From: DAIDKA01 sp035487155
GTDB taxonomy: Bacteria; Pseudomonadota; Gammaproteobacteria; Steroidobacterales; Steroidobacteraceae
Reading direction: 5' to 3'
Assembly: GCA_035487155.1 (NCBI GenBank)
Contig: DATHMK010000072.1
Span: 21,177 to 85,176 of the forward strand
DNA: 64,000 nucleotides
This document shows positions 43,554-50,283 of the stretch, in pieces. Each line of letters starts with the position of its first letter. The first letter of the stretch is position 1. The position numbers were made by a program, and so were the translations under genes. The notes beneath the pieces were generated by a model, which was given only the letters and a program-made list of their open reading frames with translations, made no database searches and was not told where the DNA came from.

Positions 43554-44708
43554 TCACCGGTTCGCGAGCGCGTCGACTACGCGCAGTCGCAATCCGCGCC
43601 ACCCGGCCATCGCGCCGCCGGCCAATGCCAGCACCAGGGCGAAACCAAGGCCCATCAGGAAGACACTCGGCGGCACGGTTACCGTTCCTATCTCCTCCCG
43701 CGCCACCGGCAAAATCCGCACGCCGAGCTCCAGCCCCAGCGCCGCGCCGACCAGGCACAGTACGAGGGTCTCCCCGAGGATCAGGAACATGACGCTGCGG
43801 TCGGAGAAGCCGACCGTCTTCAGCACCGCGAGCTCCGGAGTGCGCTCGCGGATCGATTGCATCATCAGCGCTCCGGTGGCAAAAAGCAGCACGAAAAGGG
43901 TGGCGCCGACGATCCGGTGCGCGACGGTGTCGATGTCGCCGAAGTTGGAAACCTCCGCTTGCACCAGCTCCTGCTCCGACTGTGTGAGCGTCTCATTCGA
44001 TGAGTTCGTGTACTGGGCATCAATCTTCTGCTCGATGGCCGCGGCACGCGCGGGATCGGCGATGCGCAGGACTGCGAGATTCATCGTGTCGCGGCCCGGT
44101 CCCTCCGGGAGCGACTCGTTGATGTAGTCGTAATGCGCCAGCAGAAGTTGCGCGTCATCCTCGTTCTCATCCTCGGTGTCTTTCCAGGTCCCGACGACAT
44201 CGAAGGTCCAGTTGCCGGTTCCATCCTTGCCCTTGAGCTGCGACTGAAGGGTCACGCGCTGCCCCACTTTCCAGCCGTACTTGTGCATCGTGCCGATGCC
44301 CACGATGACCCCGTCGCGGACCTGCCGCAGCGCACGCTGCTGTGCGGCGTCGACCGCATCTTCGGGATACATCACGAAATAGGCGTCCACATCGGTGGCG
44401 CAGATCCCCACACCCTGCGTGGGGCGCTGATAGGCCGCGCCGAACTGATAACGCGGGGCTACCCCAATGACCCCAGGAAGGCTCTTCACCCAAGCCACGA
44501 TGGCGATGGGGATGGGGAATCCCAGATTCAGTTTGCTGCCCACGTACAGTCGGTCGGGATGAGTGGAGGCGATCGCGTGATTGATGCCGCTGGTCAAGCC
44601 CTGCAGCACGCCGAACAGCGTGAAGGCGATGATCACCTGCGCCAGGATGAGGATGGAGCGGCTGAGTTTGCGGCGCAATCCGGCCCAGATCAGCGGTATG
44701 AACTTCAT
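43554..44708 (-). CDS. ABC transporter permease, FtsX/DevC type (first of pair)
   Basis: A 384-residue permease. The N-terminal helix (RSILILAQVIIAFTLFGVLQ) is followed by a large extracytoplasmic domain (GVIGVAPRYQFGAAYQRPTQ through PEGPGRDTMNLAVLRI) and the FtsX block (IVGATLFVLLFATGALMMQS, RTPELAVLKTVGFSDRSVM, FLMGLGFALVLALAGG). ELAVLKTVGFSD is the conserved coupling segment. Together with the next permease it would form a heterodimer. It is divergent from a YtrA-like GntR regulator, which often controls ABC permease operons. No ATPase is adjacent. Confidence 0.8.
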   Translation of the reverse strand: MKFIPLIWAGLRRKLSRSILILAQVIIAFTLFGVLQGLTSGINHAIASTHPDRLYVGSKLNLGFPIPIAIVAWVKSLPGVIGVAPRYQFGAAYQRPTQGVGICATDVDAYFVMYPEDAVDAAQQRALRQVRDGVIVGIGTMHKYGWKVGQRVTLQSQLKGKDGTGNWTFDVVGTWKDTEDENEDDAQLLLAHYDYINESLPEGPGRDTMNLAVLRIADPARAAAIEQKIDAQYTNSSNETLTQSEQELVQAEVSNFGDIDTVAHRIVGATLFVLLFATGALMMQSIRERTPELAVLKTVGFSDRSVMFLILGETLVLCLVGAALGLELGVRILPVAREEIGTVTVPPSVFLMGLGFALVLALAGGAMAGWRGLRLRVVDALANR

Positions 44709-44922
44709 CAGCCCCCCCTTGCAGACCGTCAGCCGAATCCGAGCCGAGGCCGTAGTCTAACGCCGCGCAACGCCGCCCCGCTAATACGCCATCCGGACTT
44801 CCGGTCAGCCGCGGCTTGCGCCGTGCAGCAACGAATCACTGCTGCCGAAGAGGAGCGTCCAACCGATGACCCAATGCTTCGCTGGGTTGACCATCATTGC
44901 GCCCAGCGCGGTCGTGCTGGAC

Positions 44923-44942
44923 TGTATGCATATTATCATACA
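44923..44942 (+). promoter_or_regulatory. Operator-like palindrome with candidate -10 box for the GntR gene
   Basis: TGTATG (44923-44928) pairs with CATACA (44937-44942) across eight bases. The spacer contains TATTAT (44931-44936), a good -10 sequence, and TG at 44927-44928 could serve an extended -10. The ATG follows two bases after the palindrome. Transcription from this -10 would begin near 44943-44945, which would make the mRNA leaderless. YtrA-type GntR repressors bind this sort of palindrome at their own promoters. Confidence 0.5.
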
Positions 44943-44944
44943 CA

Positions 44945-45343
44945 ATGAGCACCATGGTTCCCATGCTGCATCTTCAGGATAACGGCGTCCCGGTCTACGT
45001 TCAGATCCGCGATCAGATGCTCCAGGCGATCGGGACCGGAACACTGCGTCCGGGCGAGCAGATGCCCACGATGCGCGAGGTTGCCGTCACCCTGAAGGTG
45101 GATCTGAACACCGTCAGGCATGCCTACACCGACCTGGAACAGACGGGCGCCATTGTCATTCTTCGGGCTCGGGGAACCTTTGTGTCCGAGCGGCCGCCGC
45201 CCGTTGATGTCAACCGGCAGGCCAAGCGTGTGGAAAGCCTGGCGCAGCAGGCCATTGCCACGGCGAATGCAGCGGGGGTCGACCCTATCGAGGTCGCCCA
45301 TGAGATTGTCCGTATTTCAAAGCGACCAAGGAGTAGTAAATGA
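44945..45343 (+). CDS. GntR-family transcriptional regulator, YtrA-like
   Basis: A 132-residue regulator. The winged helix spans VPVYVQIRDQMLQAIGTGTL, PGEQMPTMREVAVTLKVD and LNTVRHAYTDLEQTGAIVIL, closing with RARGTFVSER. The short helical tail (about 50 residues) with no ligand-binding domain is typical of the YtrA subfamily, which represses ABC transporter operons. No ribosome site precedes the ATG, consistent with a leaderless transcript. The stop overlaps the slipin ATG (ATGA at 45340-45343). It is divergent from the two permeases (236 bases between), so it could control both operons. Confidence 0.85.
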   Translation: MSTMVPMLHLQDNGVPVYVQIRDQMLQAIGTGTLRPGEQMPTMREVAVTLKVDLNTVRHAYTDLEQTGAIVILRARGTFVSERPPPVDVNRQAKRVESLAQQAIATANAAGVDPIEVAHEIVRISKRPRSSK

Positions 45344-46227
45344 ACACCACAGACATGAACGCTCCAGCAATTGTGATGTCGGTCCTGATCATCGCGGCGG
45401 CATTGCTCATCGCTGCGCTCTGCCATGGATCCGGCTGGCTCCTAGCCTACGGCGTGCCGGCCGTACTGCTGTTGTTCGCCGCGCTGATTCCACTTTCGGT
45501 ATTGGTGGCCAAACAGTGGGAAAGAGCGGTCGTGCTGCGCTTCGGCAGGTTGCGTGGCATCCGCGGTCCGGGACTGTTCTTCATCATTCCCTTCATCGAC
45601 AACGTCGCCGCATGGATCGATCAGCGCATCCAGACCACCGAATTCAACGCCGAGCAGGCGCTCACCCGAGATACGGTGCCGGCCAATATCGATGCCATAC
45701 TGTTCTGGCAGGTGCACGATCCGGAGCGCGCCGCCCTGGAGATCACCGATTACAGGTCGGCGATTCTGCGTGTCGCCCAGACCTCACTGCGCGAGATGAT
45801 CGGTGCTTCACCGCTGAGCGCATTGATGTCGGAACGCAAACTCGCCGATCAGCAGCTCAAGGAGGAGATCGGCCGCAAAACTGCGGACTGGGGAGTGGCG
45901 GCCATCTCGGTTGAGATTCGCGACGTAGCCATTCCTTCGCTGCTGCAGGATGCCATGAGCCGTCAGGCACAGGCTGAACGGGAAAAAGAGGCCCGTGTGA
46001 TCCTAGGATCCGCCGAACAGGAGGTTGCCAGGAAGTTCCTGGAGGCGGCCAACATCTATGCGCAGAATCCAGCCGCTCTGCAGCTTCGGGCCATGAACAT
46101 CATCTATGAAACGACCAAGGAGCGCGGCGCGACCATCCTGATTCCAACCACGATGGTGGATTGCATGAATCCAGGCGGCATCATGGGGCTCGCAGCCGTT
46201 GCCCAGGAGTCTCTGGCGGCGACCTGA
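45340..46227 (+). CDS. SPFH/band-7 protein, slipin (stomatin-like)
   Basis: A 295-residue membrane protein. Two hydrophobic segments come first (IVMSVLIIAAALLIAALCHG and LLAYGVPAVLLLFAALIPLS). The band-7 domain follows: AVVLRFGRLRGIRGPGLFFI, PFIDNVAAWIDQRIQTTEF, LTRDTVPANIDAILFWQV, SLREMIGASPLSALMSERK, VAAISVEIRDVAIPSLLQDA, then the charged helix SRQAQAEREKEARVILGSAE. This is a close match to prokaryotic slipins, which form oligomers in membrane microdomains and may regulate proteases or channels. No NfeD-type partner is encoded next to it. It is translationally coupled to the GntR gene. Confidence 0.87.
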   Translation: MNTTDMNAPAIVMSVLIIAAALLIAALCHGSGWLLAYGVPAVLLLFAALIPLSVLVAKQWERAVVLRFGRLRGIRGPGLFFIIPFIDNVAAWIDQRIQTTEFNAEQALTRDTVPANIDAILFWQVHDPERAALEITDYRSAILRVAQTSLREMIGASPLSALMSERKLADQQLKEEIGRKTADWGVAAISVEIRDVAIPSLLQDAMSRQAQAEREKEARVILGSAEQEVARKFLEAANIYAQNPAALQLRAMNIIYETTKERGATILIPTTMVDCMNPGGIMGLAAVAQESLAAT

Positions 46228-46268
46228 GTCGCACAAATACGGACCTCACAATGGCTTGCCACCCGAAT

Positions 46269-46299
46269 TTGACAGTGCGCCTTCTGGTACAGCTATAGC
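46269..46299 (+). promoter_or_regulatory. Weak candidate promoter upstream of the SRAP-like gene
   Basis: TTGACA (46269-46274) and TATAGC (46294-46299) are 19 bases apart, longer than ideal. It would give a leader of about 100 bases. No ribosome site of note precedes ATG 46406. Confidence 0.28.
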
Positions 46300-46405
46300 T
46301 AAAGAAGACCGGCCGCTGTTTATGCCTCCCCGGCGGCTGGGGCACCGGGCTGTCGCCAAGAGCGGACATTACCCACTCTGATGAACCGTCGTACGCTGCC
46401 ACCCG

Positions 46406-47092
46406 ATGAGCGAGCGATTGGTGATACCGGAGCGGGCGGAGGCGGAAAGTGAGCTTTCCATTGCCCATGCATGGTGGCAGTTTTCAGCTCGTTTCAACGT
46501 TGCCGTCTCACAGAGTGTTCCGGTGGCACGAGTGCACGGGCACGACTCAGAGGGCGTGATGATGCGCTGGGGGCTGGTGCCGGCATCCGCCAAGGGTGAT
46601 GTGGCGCGACCCGGCTACGCGCGCGTGCCGAGCGACGCGCTGCAGAGTTCTCAGGAGTTGCGCACCGCCTGGCTTTTCGGACAGCGCGGTATCGTGCCGC
46701 TCGCGGGATTTTATCTCTGGAAGCGCACCCGGGCAGGGTACCGCCAGCCCTACTACGTGCGTCTGTCGGACCGCCTGGTCTTTGGCGTTGCGGTGCTGTG
46801 GGAGCGTTCGGTGACGGATGATGACGATATCGTGGAGAGCTGCGCGCTGCTGACCGTACCGGCCAATCCCGTGCTGGCGGAACTGGACCCCAACAGCCAG
46901 CAGATGCCCGCGATCCTGCGCCATCAGGACTACGATCGCTGGCTGCGTTCGACCGTACCCGATGCCTTCGAGCTGCTGAAGACGTATCCGCAGACTCGGA
47001 TGGTCAGTCACCCGGTGGCGCCATACGTCAATCATCTGAACTTCGACGAGCCGGCTCTGATCTCCCCCGCAGCCCCGAGCCCCGCTCAATAG
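46406..47092 (+). CDS. Degenerate SRAP-family (YedK/HMCES-like) protein
   Basis: A 228-residue protein whose layout follows the SRAP domain: FSARFNVAVSQSVPVARVHG (family RYNIAPSQ), GVMMRWGLVPASA (RWGLIPSW), GYARVPSDA (NARAET), GIVPLAGFYLWKR (CLIPADGFYEWK) and SCALLTVPANPVLAEL with NSQQMPAIL (HDRMPVIL). Normal members start MCGR; Cys2 becomes the N-terminus and cross-links to abasic DNA. Here the protein starts MSERLVIP, Glu of FYEW is Leu, Asn of NAR is Tyr, and His of HDRMP is Asn or Ser. Thus the cross-linking and release residues are missing. The fold may be kept for a non-catalytic role. It is ten bases upstream of the pseudokinase gene. Confidence 0.68.
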   Translation: MSERLVIPERAEAESELSIAHAWWQFSARFNVAVSQSVPVARVHGHDSEGVMMRWGLVPASAKGDVARPGYARVPSDALQSSQELRTAWLFGQRGIVPLAGFYLWKRTRAGYRQPYYVRLSDRLVFGVAVLWERSVTDDDDIVESCALLTVPANPVLAELDPNSQQMPAILRHQDYDRWLRSTVPDAFELLKTYPQTRMVSHPVAPYVNHLNFDEPALISPAAPSPAQ

Positions 47093-47101
47093 CCATTTCC
47101 C

Positions 47102-48457
47102 ATGAGTGCGCAAGCAAACACAACATCGGCGGTGGCCCCCTTCTGGTCCGGGTGGCAAAGCGCGGTCATCAACGGGGTTTATCCCCTGCAACGGCTGTTG
47201 AATGGCTCAGAACGCAGCGCGGTATTCTCTAGCGAATGCAAGGGGCTGCCCGTCGCCAATGTTGCGGTAAAAATCATTCCGATTGAGCGCGTTACCCTGG
47301 CGCAGCTCTCGCACTGGAGGTTTTCCACCGGGCTTTCCCATCCGCGCCTGGTGCGGCTGTTCGACGCGGGTCTGTGTCAGCTCGGAGGCCAGCCCTTTTT
47401 GTTCGTCGTCATGGAATACGCCGAGCAGACTCTGTCGCAGGTCCTCAGCCAGCGGCCCCTGACTGCCGAGGAAGTTCGCGAAATGCTGCCGCCCACGCTG
47501 GAGGCGCTGGCTTTCCTGCACAGCCAGGGTCTGGTGCACAGTCACCTCAGCCCATCGAACCTTCTGGTCGTCAACGATCAACTGAAACTGTCCAGTGACA
47601 GCATCCGTCCCGCCGGCGCACCGAGGGTCGGTATTGCCGAGCCTTCCTTGCACGTTCCTCCTGAGGCGGCTCACGCGGCGTTCTCCTCCGCCGGCGATAT
47701 CTGGGGTCTTGGCGTGACGCTGGCGGAAGCGCTGACTCAAGGTCTTCCGTCACTTGATGAGCACCCGGGGGCGGCCGTCCTGCCGACGACGGTGGCTCCG
47801 GAATTCGTGGGCATGCTGCAGCGATGTCTGAACTACGATCCTGCCGCGCGCCCCTCCGCCACGGATCTGCAAGCCGAGCTCGGGTGCGCGCCGCAGGCGC
47901 CGCGGGTGCAGGTTCCGCCGACCGTGGTACCCGAGATACCGCGGGACGCGCCAATTGCGGAACCACCCAGACAGCGCGGGCCGATCGCCGCCCTCGTCGC
48001 GGCCGTGTTCCTCATATTGCTGGCCGCTGTGTGGGCGGACTTGCACCTGTTTCACTCGGCGGCGAACCCCGCGCAGGCCACGGCAGTGACTCCTCAGGCC
48101 AGCGTGCCGCAACCTGCTGCCATGGCGCAGGCCACCGCGCAGAATCCGACGGCGCATCTGCCGGAGCCTGGCGTGGTCCGTGAAGCACTGCCCACTGTAC
48201 CGCGCAGGGCGCTGGGGACCATTCACGGCCGCATCAGGATCGCGGTATTGGTGGTGGTCGATCACTTCGGCGCCGTCATCGAGGCGCACCTGAAGAACAC
48301 CGGGCCCAGTGCCTATTTCGCCCGCCTGGCGCGCGAAGCGGCCCGGAAATGGACCTTCGTTGCGGTGGATGACCCAGATAGCCGCAAATGGGTGGTGCAA
48401 TTCGAATTCACGCACAGCGGCGTCACCGGGAACGCTACCCCGGCTCCCGCCCCCTAG
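47102..48457 (+). CDS. Membrane pseudokinase with C-terminal TonB-like domain
   Basis: A 451-residue protein. Residues about 20-275 are Ser/Thr-kinase-like: AVKII (K57), FVVMEYAEQTLSQVLSQ, LPPTLEALAFLHSQG, GDIWGLGVTLAEALTQG, QRCLNYDPAARPSATDLQAE. The catalytic loop reads HSHLSPSN (146-153), so the HRD Asp is His, and DFG is not present (KLSSDSI). It is probably inactive. One transmembrane helix (IAALVAAVFLILLAAVWADL, about 298-317) follows, then a linker and a TonB C-terminal-like domain (GRIRIAVLVVVDHFGAVIEA, GPSAYFARLAREAARKWTF). The kinase part is cytosolic and the TonB part periplasmic. I know no characterised protein of this layout. Confidence 0.68.
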   Translation: MSAQANTTSAVAPFWSGWQSAVINGVYPLQRLLNGSERSAVFSSECKGLPVANVAVKIIPIERVTLAQLSHWRFSTGLSHPRLVRLFDAGLCQLGGQPFLFVVMEYAEQTLSQVLSQRPLTAEEVREMLPPTLEALAFLHSQGLVHSHLSPSNLLVVNDQLKLSSDSIRPAGAPRVGIAEPSLHVPPEAAHAAFSSAGDIWGLGVTLAEALTQGLPSLDEHPGAAVLPTTVAPEFVGMLQRCLNYDPAARPSATDLQAELGCAPQAPRVQVPPTVVPEIPRDAPIAEPPRQRGPIAALVAAVFLILLAAVWADLHLFHSAANPAQATAVTPQASVPQPAAMAQATAQNPTAHLPEPGVVREALPTVPRRALGTIHGRIRIAVLVVVDHFGAVIEAHLKNTGPSAYFARLAREAARKWTFVAVDDPDSRKWVVQFEFTHSGVTGNATPAPAP

Positions 48458-48526
48458 CGGCAGCGTTTCCCCGGGGCCGTGCGCGCGGGCGCGCCTCGAT
48501 AGGCCCAACTAAGCTAGGCTGTGCGG

Positions 48527-49744
48527 ATGGATGTCGCACGGCGCAGGACCCCCGCCCCCGTTTTCATGGTGCTGCTGATGCCGTTTGGCGTCTCGGGCGG
48601 TTATGTGTCCGTGACTCTGGCCTTCCTACTGTCCCGCGCCGGCATGCACACCGCCGCCGTGGCGGCCGTCGTTTCCCTTTCGGTCTGGCCTCAGACCTGG
48701 AAGATGCTCTGGGCGCCCCTGGTGGATACCCTGCTGAACGCCAGGCAATGGTATGTGATTGGCGCGATCAGCACCGGACTGAGCGTGCTGGCAATGGGGT
48801 TCGTGTCCGCGACGCGCGACACGACGGTCCTGCTGGTGCTGCTGGTCGTGATATCCAGCCTCGCCTCGACCATGGTCAGCATGTCCAGCGAGCTTTTCAT
48901 GGCGCATGGCATTGAGGACGAGCGCAAGGGCACGATCTCCGGCTGGTCACAGGCCGGAAATCTGGGCGGCTCGGGTATCGGCGGCGGCCTGGGCCTGTAT
49001 CTGGCGCAGCGCGTGGCCGCGCCGTGGGAAGCCGCCGCCGCCGTGGGGCTGTTGTGCATTGCCTGCATCGCCGGGCTTGCATGGGTGGATGAACCCGAAC
49101 GCGGGCCACGCCGGACGCGCTATGTGGAAACGCTCGCCGACGTCGGCCGGGACGTCTGGGCAGTGATGCGTTCACGCCTGGGCCTGCTTGCGTTTGTCCT
49201 GATGGTGCTACCGATCGGTTCCGGCGGCGCCTCCGGCCTATGGTCCGCCATCGCCGGCGAGTGGCACGCCGGCGCCGATATCGTGGCGCTGGTGACCGGC
49301 GTGCTCAACGGCGTAGCCAGTCTGGTGGGCGCCGTGCTGGCGGGGTTTCTGTGCGACCGTATGGATCGCTGGATCGCCTACTGCCTGTTCGGCGCGGCAT
49401 TGGCGGGGGTGGCGGCGGCGATGGCGGTGCTGCCGCGCACGCCGGAGATGTTCAGCATCTGCACCCTGGTTTATGCCCTGGTGCTGGGCGCCTGTTACGC
49501 CGGCTATTCTGCCGTGGTGCTGGAAGCCATCGGCAAGGGCGCGGCTGCCACCAAGTTCAACCTGCTGGCGGCGGCGTCCAATGTGCCCATCGCCGCCATG
49601 ACCGACGTCGACGGCGTGTTCCATGACCGCTACGGCACCAACACCATGCTGTTCGGAGAGGCCGGGCTGGCGCTTGTGGCCATCATGGGATTCGCCCTAC
49701 TGGCGCGGGTGACGCAACCGAGCCGGGTGGCTGGCGCGGCGTGA
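48527..49744 (+). CDS. MFS transporter, AmpG-like
   Basis: A 405-residue carrier with about twelve hydrophobic helices. The N-terminal part (MPFGVSGGYVSVTLAFLLSR, SVWPQTWKMLWAPLVDTLL) resembles AmpG, which imports anhydro-muropeptides, and related carriers. GWSQAGNLGGSGIGGGLGLY and LAGFLCDRMDRWIAYCLFG continue the pattern. I chose ATG 48527; a GTG six bases upstream is also in frame. Substrate specificity is uncertain. The gene stands alone between the pseudokinase and VOC genes. Confidence 0.72.
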   Translation: MDVARRRTPAPVFMVLLMPFGVSGGYVSVTLAFLLSRAGMHTAAVAAVVSLSVWPQTWKMLWAPLVDTLLNARQWYVIGAISTGLSVLAMGFVSATRDTTVLLVLLVVISSLASTMVSMSSELFMAHGIEDERKGTISGWSQAGNLGGSGIGGGLGLYLAQRVAAPWEAAAAVGLLCIACIAGLAWVDEPERGPRRTRYVETLADVGRDVWAVMRSRLGLLAFVLMVLPIGSGGASGLWSAIAGEWHAGADIVALVTGVLNGVASLVGAVLAGFLCDRMDRWIAYCLFGAALAGVAAAMAVLPRTPEMFSICTLVYALVLGACYAGYSAVVLEAIGKGAAATKFNLLAAASNVPIAAMTDVDGVFHDRYGTNTMLFGEAGLALVAIMGFALLARVTQPSRVAGAA

Positions 49745-49820
49745 GCGATGCGCCGCGGCGGCGAATGCCAAAGGACTAGAATCAGCCGAAGCGCACTTCT
49801 TGTCGGAATTGGAGTCGTCA

Positions 49821-50267
49821 ATGAGCAGCGTACAAGTCGGGCAGAACAGCTTTGAGATGCCCCCGCGAGAGGGCATGAGCATCGCGCATTTTCTCACTGT
49901 CGCGGATATCGAGCGCTCGGCTCGCTACTACGAAAAAGTCTTCGGCGCCCGCATTCTGAGTCTGGGTGACGGCAACGCGCCCGGCTACCTTGAGCTTGCG
50001 AATATCTGGATGATTCTGAACGTGGGGGGCGGGCCTACCCCGGATAAACCGACCGTTACGCTCAGCGTTCCCAACCCGAGTCACATCAACAGCTTCTTGA
50101 ATTTCCGCGTTGCGGATATCCAAGCGTGCTATGAACTATGGAAGAGCCGTGGCGCGCAGTTCATCACGGCGCCGATCCCAAAGTACGGCGAGACGCGCTG
50201 CTACATCCGCGATCCTGACGGATATATTATCGAGGTCGGTCAGAGCACAGACCTCGCATACGGTTGA
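49821..50267 (+). CDS. VOC-family (glyoxalase/dioxygenase-like) protein
   Basis: A 148-residue single-domain VOC protein with AHFLTVADIERSARYYEKVF at the N-terminus, YLELANIWMILNVGGG in the middle, HINSFLNFRVADIQACYELW starting the second beta-alpha module, and YGETRCYIRDPDGYIIEVGQ at the end. H in AHFLTV and E in YIIEVG are candidate metal ligands. Members include lyases, dioxygenases and antibiotic-binding proteins. The ATG at 49821 has GGAG eight bases upstream. It converges on the PQQ dehydrogenase gene with 16 bases between. Confidence 0.82.
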   Translation: MSSVQVGQNSFEMPPREGMSIAHFLTVADIERSARYYEKVFGARILSLGDGNAPGYLELANIWMILNVGGGPTPDKPTVTLSVPNPSHINSFLNFRVADIQACYELWKSRGAQFITAPIPKYGETRCYIRDPDGYIIEVGQSTDLAYG

Positions 50268-50283
50268 TGCTCCCCGATTGCAT

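Noticed and set aside
44805..45044. A minus-strand frame between the permeases and GntR with a hydrophobic stretch (HWVIGWTLLFG).
   Set aside because: It overlaps the GntR 5' end antisense and has no ribosome site; more likely chance.
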